Source: C00003060 sp964502635
GTDB lineage: Bacteria; Desulfobacterota; Desulfobacteria; Desulfobacterales; C00003060
Length of the DNA stretch: 29,227 nt
Assembly (NCBI GenBank): GCA_964502635.1
Contig: CAZCXI010000039.1
Location: 1-29,227 of the forward strand
Direction: 5' to 3'
In this document: positions 22,950 to 29,227 of the stretch, piece by piece
How the letters are laid out: each line of letters starts with the position of its first letter
Numbering within the stretch: position 1 is the stretch's first letter
Translations under genes and position numbers: made by a program
Notes under the pieces: generated by a model
What the model saw: only the letters and a program-made list of their open reading frames with translations
Told to the model about the DNA's origin: nothing
Databases searched by the model: none

Positions 22950-24202
22950 GCGACGTTACTCCTCATACGTGAGAGATATTTCCCTTGGTTAAAATGTTCA
23001 CCAATGACTGTTCTTGTCTCCTGAGCGATTTTCAACTCTTCATTGGTCGGAACAACCAGAATTGTAACTTCACTTATCGAAGCACTGATTTGTCTAATTT
23101 CTTTTCTGTTTCTACTGTTTTTCTCCGGATCAATTCGGATTCCGAGCTTTCCTAATCCCTGACAGCAGAGGTCTCGAATGACTGGAGCGTTTTCCCCGAT
23201 GCCCGCCGTAAAAATGAGACCATCCAGACTTTCCAGGGCTGCGAAGTAGGCGCCGATGTATTTCTTTATTCGGTAGGAATAGACCTCCAGAGCAATTCCA
23301 GCCCGCTCCTCGCCCGCATTGCTTTTCTTCATCACTTCCCGCATATCGTTGGTGCCGCAGATGCCTTTCAGCCCGCTTTCTCTATTCATGAGATCGTCAA
23401 TTTCCTCAACAGACATTTTTAGCTGATTTGCCAGGAAGAACGGGAGCGAGGGATCTACATCCCCTGAACGGGTTCCCATCACCAAACCTTCCAGGGGCGT
23501 GAACCCCATGGAGGTATCCACACACCTGCCGTTCTTTAGAGCTGCCATACTAGCGCCATTTCCCAAATGGACAGTGATCAAGTTCAATTCACTTAACGGC
23601 CGACCCATGTATTGTGCAGATCTTTCGGCAACATAGGCGTGGGAAGTACCATGAAAACCGTATCTGCGTATTCTGTCTCTTTCGTACAAGTCGTAGGGAA
23701 GGGCGTACAGGAATGCCTTTGGGGGAATGGTTTGGTGGAAGGCGGTATCAAATACCGCAACTTGGGTCGACTCTGGAAAAATAGATTGAGCGACCTCGAT
23801 ACCCGTCAAATTGGCAGGATTGTGCAAGGGGGCCAGCGGGATGTTCTTCCTGATCGCTGCAATGACATTTTCATCAATAATCGTTGAGGATTGAAAAGCC
23901 TCTCCGCCGTGGACAACACGGTGGCCCACCGCGGAGATTTCGGATTTGTCCTTAACTGTTCCGTATTCCGGATCGACCAGCAGATCAACAATTCGGGTAA
24001 GCCCCTGGCGATGGTCGGCCATCACACGTGTTATTACTTTTCTCAGGTTTTTCCCTTTTTCAGTGATCTTGTTGTGGGTGAGGACGCTGTTGGCTTCACC
24101 AATTCTTTCAGCCAGACCGGAAGCCAGAACCTTCTGGTTATTCATATCGAACAATTGATACTTAATTGAGGAGCTTCCCGTATTGATGACGAGTATTATC
24201 AT
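22946..24202 (-). CDS. ackA: Acetate kinase
   Basis: A 418-residue acetokinase that makes ATP and acetate from acetyl phosphate. Signature 1 is the N-terminal VINTGSSSIKYQLFD; signature 2 is RRYGFHGTSHAYV. HLGNGAS and the conserved Arg in GHRVVHGG are present, as is TAGIGEN near the C terminus. Length is normal (about 400). It overlaps the pta stop by ATGA at its start and the pfk start by ATGA at its end, which indicates tight translational coupling. In sulfate reducers the Pta-AckA pair may run in either direction; placement beside glycolysis suggests acetate formation here, which is inference. Confidence 0.97.
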   Translation of the reverse strand: MIILVINTGSSSIKYQLFDMNNQKVLASGLAERIGEANSVLTHNKITEKGKNLRKVITRVMADHRQGLTRIVDLLVDPEYGTVKDKSEISAVGHRVVHGGEAFQSSTIIDENVIAAIRKNIPLAPLHNPANLTGIEVAQSIFPESTQVAVFDTAFHQTIPPKAFLYALPYDLYERDRIRRYGFHGTSHAYVAERSAQYMGRPLSELNLITVHLGNGASMAALKNGRCVDTSMGFTPLEGLVMGTRSGDVDPSLPFFLANQLKMSVEEIDDLMNRESGLKGICGTNDMREVMKKSNAGEERAGIALEVYSYRIKKYIGAYFAALESLDGLIFTAGIGENAPVIRDLCCQGLGKLGIRIDPEKNSRNRKEIRQISASISEVTILVVPTNEELKIAQETRTVIGEHFNQGKYLSRMRSNVA

Positions 24203-26319
24203 AACAATCCTTTTTCCGCCTGGGCCTGGATTGCTGTTATTGCGACCGTATTCACGATATCAGTAACCGTGCATCCACGACTGAGATCGTTGACCGGCTT
24301 GTTGAGTCCCTGAAGGACAGGACCTATGGCAACCGCCCCAGCCGACCTTTGGACGGCCTTATAGGTGTTGTTACCAGTATTCAAGTCAGGGAAAATAAAA
24401 ACCGTGGCGGTGCCTGCGACTTCACTGCCCGGCATTTTCGTTGCTGCCACGCCGGGATCAATGGCGGCGTCATACTGGATGGGCCCCTCCACTTTCAAAT
24501 CAGGAGCAGATGCCTTAGACATTTCCTTGGCAATTCTGGTCGCTTCCCTGACCTTTTCAACATTTTCTCCTTTCCCTGAGTCCCCGGTGGAATAGGACAG
24601 CATGGCCACCCTGGGATCAATACCAAAGATCCGTGCGGTCTGTGCGGAGCTGAGGGCAATCTCGGCCAGTCTTTGTGCGTTGGGGTTCGGATTGACCGCG
24701 CAGTCGCCGTAAACGAGAACCCTGTCCCGCAAGCACATAAAAAATACGCTGGAAACAACAGTGAAACCTGGTTTGGTCTTGATGATCTCGAAGGCAGGAC
24801 GAACGGTGTCGCTGGTCGTGTGTGCAGCCCCGGAAACCATCCCGTCAGCATCGCTCTGATGAACCATCATGGTTCCGAAATGGCTTGCATCGCTCATCGT
24901 ATCACGGGCAATTTCCATGGTGATGCCTTTATGTCTTCTTAAATCATAATAAGTTTGAACGTAATCATCGAAAGAGTCGTCTTTTTCGAGCTCAATGATA
25001 TTGATCCCATCCACCCGTAATCCAAGCCGGGTGACCATCTTCAGGATCCGCTGTTTATTGCCAAGAAGCGTTACATCAACCACCTGCCGGCGGACTAATA
25101 TCTCGGCGGCCCGCAAGATTCTCTCTTCTTCACCCTCAGGCAAAACAATGTGCTGTTTGTGTGCCCGGGCCTTTTGGAGTAATCCGTATTCAAACATTTT
25201 GGGTGTGACAATAGAGACTTTGGTCTGAATGATCTTTTGCCCTAATGCCTCCACGTCAACGTTTTTTTCAAACACCTCCAAGGCCCGGGTGATCTTCCGC
25301 TTGTTCTCAGGTGAGATGGCCGCGTGGACGTTGTCAACCAACCTGGCCGCTGGAAAGGTGTCATCTTTGACACTAAGGATGGGCACCATATCGGAAAACC
25401 CCTCGATCAACTTGCACACCGGTTCTTCTGGTTTCAAGCCTCCCGTTAACATGATTCCGGAGATGTTCGGCATGGATATGGACGAAACAGCGGAAAGACA
25501 AGCGACAATGACGTCAGCCCTGTCACCCGGCGTAATAATAAGTGTCCCATGCCGGATTCTCTTCAGGAAATTTCTCAATTGCATGGCCGCCACAGTAAAG
25601 CTGCAAACGTGCCGGTTCAATTGTTTTTCGCCATATAAGACCTTGGCGTTGAGGATCTTGGCAATTTCTCCCACTGTCGGATTTCCGAGAGATTCTTCAT
25701 TGGGGATGGTGTAAATAAGTTGTTCCGAACCAAACACGGTTTTTTCTAGACGGCTGATGATCTGTTCCTGATTCTCCAAATCTATTCGATTGACAACCGT
25801 ACCAACGACATTGCATCCCTTATCAAATAGAGACTCAACAGCCATTTCAATGGATCGCATGGTTTCATCCACGGTTTTTTGATGGGCATTCGCCACGAGC
25901 AAAACAGGGCTTCCAAGGTTATTGCTGATCTCGGCATTCATATCGAATTCAAAGGCTGAGGTTGAACCTACAAAATCGGTTCCTTCACACAGCACAAAAT
26001 CGTACTCTTTTTCCAGCGCCTTGTATTTGGTGACCATGCCTTCAAGCAGTTCTTCGTATCGACCGAGAGAAATCAGGCTATTTGCTTCCGCTGTAGTGTA
26101 GGCATACATTTGCCTGTAAGCAGATCTCAGCTCATAATGCGAGGAAATCAGATTGATGTCATGATCCATGGTTGCCTTCTTAGCCGGCTTGCCATTGATC
26201 AAAGGGCGGAAAAAGCCAACCCGGCCCACGTTTCTCAGCAGCAGTTCCATTACGCCCAAAGTAACGGCCGATTTTCCACTTCTGGCTTCAGTGGCGGTGA
26301 TGAACAAGTTTTCCGACAT
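24199..26319 (-). CDS. pta: Phosphate acetyltransferase, long three-domain form
   Basis: A 706-residue enzyme converting acetyl-CoA and phosphate to acetyl phosphate and CoA. The domains are an N-terminal P-loop/BioD-like region (about 1-200, starting FITATEARSGKSAV), a DRTGG-type regulatory domain (about 215-325), and the catalytic PTA domain (about 375-700). The PTA domain has LPEGEEERILRAA, SGAAHTTSDTVRPA and the C-terminal NDLSRGC. This is the long regulated form, as in E. coli, rather than the about 330-residue short form. GGAG lies eight bases before the ATG. It follows pyk after 58 bp and overlaps ackA by four bases. Confidence 0.97.
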   Translation of the reverse strand: MSENLFITATEARSGKSAVTLGVMELLLRNVGRVGFFRPLINGKPAKKATMDHDINLISSHYELRSAYRQMYAYTTAEANSLISLGRYEELLEGMVTKYKALEKEYDFVLCEGTDFVGSTSAFEFDMNAEISNNLGSPVLLVANAHQKTVDETMRSIEMAVESLFDKGCNVVGTVVNRIDLENQEQIISRLEKTVFGSEQLIYTIPNEESLGNPTVGEIAKILNAKVLYGEKQLNRHVCSFTVAAMQLRNFLKRIRHGTLIITPGDRADVIVACLSAVSSISMPNISGIMLTGGLKPEEPVCKLIEGFSDMVPILSVKDDTFPAARLVDNVHAAISPENKRKITRALEVFEKNVDVEALGQKIIQTKVSIVTPKMFEYGLLQKARAHKQHIVLPEGEEERILRAAEILVRRQVVDVTLLGNKQRILKMVTRLGLRVDGINIIELEKDDSFDDYVQTYYDLRRHKGITMEIARDTMSDASHFGTMMVHQSDADGMVSGAAHTTSDTVRPAFEIIKTKPGFTVVSSVFFMCLRDRVLVYGDCAVNPNPNAQRLAEIALSSAQTARIFGIDPRVAMLSYSTGDSGKGENVEKVREATRIAKEMSKASAPDLKVEGPIQYDAAIDPGVAATKMPGSEVAGTATVFIFPDLNTGNNTYKAVQRSAGAVAIGPVLQGLNKPVNDLSRGCTVTDIVNTVAITAIQAQAEKGLL

Positions 26320-26377
26320 GACATGGTCTCCGAGAAACAGGAATTATGAGGCCGAAAATGCAAAAACTCAGAGGAGC

Positions 26378-27820
26378 CTACTTGATGATTTCTACTCTAA
26401 CGGAATTTGAACTCCCTCGTGCAAAAAACTCCCCACTGCCACGGGTAATTACGATTTTGTCCCCGGGTTCCAATTCACAGGCGGCCTTCACTTTGTTAAT
26501 GACATGAGGTTCAAGTTCACTACTGTCTTTATCATACTCGTCCAGATAGAACGGGCTAACGCCCCAGTAGAGACACATCTTTCTGACAACTGACAAGGAA
26601 TGGGAAACGCCGAGAACTGAAGTTTTTGGTCTGGACCGGCACATTTTCAAACACGAACTTCCGGATTGAGTCACTGAGAGAACCCTCTTGGCGCCAATCT
26701 TTTCTGCTATGATCGATGCCCCGGTCATGACGGCGTCATCCACCCTGGTTAAATCCATGGCCTTCAACGAAGCTCTCTGCTTCGGCGTTTTTTCCGCCTC
26801 GCTGATTATCTTTCCCATCATCTTGACTGCTTCAAGGGGATACTTTCCAGAGGCTGTTTCGGCGCTTAGCATCACGGCATCTGTTCCATCCCAAATTGCA
26901 TTCGCCACATCAGAGGCTTCGGCCCTGGTGGGTGTTGGATTTTCGACCATGGATTCCAGCAGTTGAGTGGCGGTGATGACGGGTATGCCACGGACATTAC
27001 ACAAAGCAATAATCTTCTTTTGAACCGCAGGAACAAGATGGTTGCCAAGCTCAACGCCCATGTCACCCCGAGCGACCATGATGACATCAGTGACATCAAG
27101 AAGTTCTTCCACGTGATCAACGGCCTCCCGGTTTTCGATCTTTGAGACAACGGGTATGTCTTGGTTGAGTCCGGCAAGGATCTCCTTGAGCCTCAGCAGG
27201 TCTTCCTGTTTCCGCACAAAAGACAAGGCCACATAGTCAATGCCGTGTTCTATGCCAAAGATGAGGTCGTTATGATCCTTGTCTGTCAAGCTCGGTGCAG
27301 AGACTTTTGAATCAGGAAGGTTTATCCCCTTGTTAGACTTAAGGGTACCACCCACCAGGACCTTAATCTTGCAGACATCCCGATCTTTTTCGATGGCCTC
27401 TGAGACAATCAATCCATCATCAAAAAGTAGCCGCGCTCCATCTTCTATGTCATCCACAAGATGGTCATATGTCGTTGGGATGAAGCAATCCTGATACTCA
27501 GGATAGTTTTCTTGTATAGCTGTTTGTCCTATGACCCATGTGTCACCTTTTCTTAGCACAAGTCCTCGAGGCACCTTGTCGACTCGAATCTTGGGTCCCT
27601 GCAGGTCAAGAAGAACGGCCACTTCCAGTCCTACCAAGCTGGATGCCTTCCGGATATTGGCAATAAGTTCGGCATGAGCTTCGTGCGTCCCATGACTCAT
27701 ATTCACGCGTGCCACGTTCATGCCTGCGAGAATAAGGTTACAAATCATTTCAACCGTCGATGAAGCCGGTCCCAAAGTCGCCACTACTTTAGCGTGTCTG
27801 TGCAAATGCGCTCTTCTCAT
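26378..27820 (-). CDS. pyk: Pyruvate kinase
   Basis: A 480-residue enzyme converting phosphoenolpyruvate and ADP to pyruvate and ATP. Motifs: KVVATLGPAS at the N terminus, NVARVNMSHG, RGDMGVEL, and the active-site block ITATQLLESMVENPTPTRAEASD in which GTDAVMLSAETASGKYP follows. The C-terminal domain is present to the end (ITRGSGEF), as in allosteric forms. The ATG at 27820 has AGGA six bases upstream. A GTG at 27838 would add six residues but lacks a binding site. It lies 21 bp after the aldolase gene. Confidence 0.96.
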   Translation of the reverse strand: MRRAHLHRHAKVVATLGPASSTVEMICNLILAGMNVARVNMSHGTHEAHAELIANIRKASSLVGLEVAVLLDLQGPKIRVDKVPRGLVLRKGDTWVIGQTAIQENYPEYQDCFIPTTYDHLVDDIEDGARLLFDDGLIVSEAIEKDRDVCKIKVLVGGTLKSNKGINLPDSKVSAPSLTDKDHNDLIFGIEHGIDYVALSFVRKQEDLLRLKEILAGLNQDIPVVSKIENREAVDHVEELLDVTDVIMVARGDMGVELGNHLVPAVQKKIIALCNVRGIPVITATQLLESMVENPTPTRAEASDVANAIWDGTDAVMLSAETASGKYPLEAVKMMGKIISEAEKTPKQRASLKAMDLTRVDDAVMTGASIIAEKIGAKRVLSVTQSGSSCLKMCRSRPKTSVLGVSHSLSVVRKMCLYWGVSPFYLDEYDKDSSELEPHVINKVKAACELEPGDKIVITRGSGEFFARGSSNSVRVEIIK

Positions 27821-27841
27821 GAAGAATCCTATTGCCACGAA

Positions 27842-28837
27842 TTAGTATCGATCTGAACTGCCAAGCACATTCCTGTTCTTTTCCATGATCATATGCACAA
27901 GCTCTTCGCGGGCAGGCCCGAGGTATTTGCGCGGGTCGAATTCGGCCGGTTTTTCATTGAATATTTTCCGAATCGTTGCTGTAAAGACCAGGCGGCCATC
28001 GGAGTCGATGTTGATCTTGCACACAGCGGATCTCGCTGATTTTCTGAGTTGATCTTCAGGAATACCGACAGCCGCTTCCAGCTCTCCGTTGTTGTTGTTG
28101 ATGAGGTCGACATATTTTCGAAGAACGGAACTGGCTCCGTGCAGAACGATGGGAAAACCGGGGATTCGCTTTTCGATCTCCTCAAGGATATCGAAGCGCA
28201 GCGGCGGGGGGATCAGAACGCCCTTTTTGTTGCGCGTGCACTGCTCGGGTTTGAATTTATACGCGCCGTGAGAGGTGCCGATTGAAATCGCCAGAGAATC
28301 AACGCCGGTCTTGCTCAGAAAGTCTTCAACCTCTTCTGGCTGCGTATAAACAGACTTGGCCGCAACGACGTCGTCTTCGATACCGGCGAGAACGCCGAGT
28401 TCGCCTTCGACCGTGACGTCGTACTGGTGAGCGTAACGGACCACCTTGTCAGTGAGCGCCACATTTTCGTCATAAGGCAGGTGGGAGCCGTCGATCATTA
28501 CGGAAGAAAATCCGGTTTCAATACAGGAGACACACAGTTCATAGCTGTCGCCGTGATCCAGGTGAAGGGCGATGGGAATGTTGTAGGCGAGTTCCCGGGC
28601 CATCTCCACGGCGCCCTTTCCCATGTGGCGCAGGAGGGTGGCGTTGGCGTATTTGCGGGCACCACTGGAGACTTGAAGGATCACGGGAGATTTGGATTGA
28701 CCACAGCCGTTAATGATAGCCTGAAGCTGTTCCAGATTGTTGAAGTTGTAAGCCGGAACTGCATATCCGCCTTCCATGGCCCTTTCAAACATCTCACGGG
28801 TATTCACGAAACCGAGTTCTTTATAACTGACTGCCAT
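27842..28837 (-). CDS. fba: Class II fructose-1,6-bisphosphate aldolase
   Basis: A 331-residue zinc aldolase that splits fructose-1,6-bisphosphate to DHAP and glyceraldehyde-3-phosphate. Catalytic Asp94 and zinc ligand His95 lie in LHLDHGD; further conserved sites are EGELG (about 144-148), IGTSHGAYKF with His190, and VLHGAS with His233. The sequence pattern is class IIB-like. The ATG at 28837 has AGGAGG six bases upstream, which is decisive; a frame open up to 28945 would add 36 residues of unrelated sequence. It is the first gene of the ten-gene run. A sigma-54-like promoter lies 130-144 bases upstream. Confidence 0.95.
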   Translation of the reverse strand: MAVSYKELGFVNTREMFERAMEGGYAVPAYNFNNLEQLQAIINGCGQSKSPVILQVSSGARKYANATLLRHMGKGAVEMARELAYNIPIALHLDHGDSYELCVSCIETGFSSVMIDGSHLPYDENVALTDKVVRYAHQYDVTVEGELGVLAGIEDDVVAAKSVYTQPEEVEDFLSKTGVDSLAISIGTSHGAYKFKPEQCTRNKKGVLIPPPLRFDILEEIEKRIPGFPIVLHGASSVLRKYVDLINNNNGELEAAVGIPEDQLRKSARSAVCKINIDSDGRLVFTATIRKIFNEKPAEFDPRKYLGPAREELVHMIMEKNRNVLGSSDRY

Positions 28838-28966
28838 GTGAGTCCTCCTGTCATTTCTTTTCGCCCGCAGTAGTTGTTCAAGTATTTTGTCGTTTTCGCC
28901 TGGGTAAATATCCAAGGCGGCTGAACTATTCTTCCATACGAACATACTGGGCCGTTTTCCTTGCGA

Positions 28967-28981
28967 GCAGAAATCATGCCA
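28967..28981 (-). promoter_or_regulatory. Sigma-54-like promoter of the fba operon
   Basis: Minus strand reads TGGCATGATTTCTGC (then T). GG and GC are separated by exactly ten bases as required. There are two mismatches to TGGCACG-N4-TTGC, and it matches the site at 12452-12467 as TGGCAYGATTYCTGCT. The implied start is near 28955, giving a leader of about 118 bases to the fba ATG. Confidence 0.5.
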
Positions 28982-29119
28982 AGATGCTGCAAAGAGGTAA
29001 TTCTCAAGAATTCCGATTGATTAGGCCTTCCTGGTTTTGATGCCTTGGTATAGCAATGGGGGCGAATTTGAGATTTGGGCTGACGAGGTGTCAGATTGTT
29101 GACCGTTGGAGGGGGTCAT

Positions 29120-29174
29120 AGGGGTCAGGTCTCAAAAATTTTCAAGCATGTCAAATTTTTAGACCAGACCCCCC
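29120..29174. repeat. REP-like palindrome, copy D
   Basis: Arms AGGGGTCAGGTCT and AGACCAGACCCCC pair with one mismatch. The inner part carries AAAAATTT and AAATTTTT around TCAAGCATGTC. It is the most diverged copy and the only one placed upstream of an operon rather than just after a stop codon. Confidence 0.8.
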
Positions 29175-29227
29175 AACTAAATGATTAAAAAAAAACTCTC
29201 GTTTTTGGTTTTTATGTAGGCGGGAAA

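Larger units (their letters stand above)
28838..29227. other. Leader and upstream region of the fba operon
   Basis: About 390 bp with no supported gene. It holds the sigma-54-like site at 28967-28981, a leader of about 120 bases, and palindrome copy D at 29120-29174. An A/T-rich tract is present at 29185-29215. The window ends before any upstream gene. Confidence 0.6.

Noticed and set aside
28838..28945. N-terminal extension of the aldolase
   Set aside because: The ATG at 28837 has a near-perfect AGGAGG, and the extra 36 residues do not resemble the start of class II aldolases.

Overview
The window looks like a Desulfobacterota (deltaproteobacterial) chromosome segment, probably from a metagenome or draft genome. 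The grounds are inference from gene content and style: long runs of response regulators with HDOD and HD-GYP outputs, a PAS domain with the C-x10-C-x2-C pattern, sigma-54 style promoters, and a glycogen/acetate gene set. A 100-N gap at 4211-4310 is flanked by an identical 55-bp sequence, so part of the window is an assembly junction. No rRNA, tRNA, CRISPR array, integrase or intact transposase was seen. Almost all genes are on the minus strand.

Region 1 (1-8.8 kb, minus strand) is a phosphorelay and second-messenger cluster. In transcription order it holds a pseudo-receiver, a stand-alone receiver, a receiver-histidine kinase, two receiver-HD-GYP c-di-GMP phosphodiesterases (one split by the gap), an HDOD protein, a receiver-PAS protein, a double receiver, and a PAS histidine kinase that runs off the left edge. 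None of the regulators in this run has a DNA-binding domain.

Region 2 (8.97-12.5 kb, minus strand) holds a sigma-54 activator (receiver-AAA+-Fis) and, upstream of it, a DHp-only histidine kinase stub overlapping a receiver-class III cyclase by ATGA. A near-consensus sigma-54 promoter lies upstream of the stub.

Region 3 (12.5-13.8 kb) is a scar. It holds a relic of a hybrid-kinase receiver, a 7-bp tandem repeat, and a plus-strand AbiE-type toxin-antitoxin pair that is broken twice: the antitoxin has a one-base frameshift in a T6 tract, and the toxin is cut off by a REP-like palindrome. An HDOD gene follows on the minus strand.

Region 4 (14.8-29.2 kb, minus strand) is the most striking part: a ten-gene, head-to-tail run fba - pyk - pta - ackA - pfkA - rsbU-like - rsbW-like - rsbV-like - glgP - glgX. 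Most gaps are under 60 bp and there are two ATGA overlaps. It could release glucose-1-phosphate from glycogen, pass it through key glycolytic steps, and make ATP at pyruvate kinase and acetate kinase, with a receiver-driven partner-switching module in the middle. A second sigma-54-like site closely matching the first lies upstream of fba. Linked control of the glycogen-to-acetate run and the cyclase operon by sigma-54 activators is my main hypothesis. Four copies of a GGGGTCAGGTCT palindrome are scattered from 10.5 to 29.2 kb.
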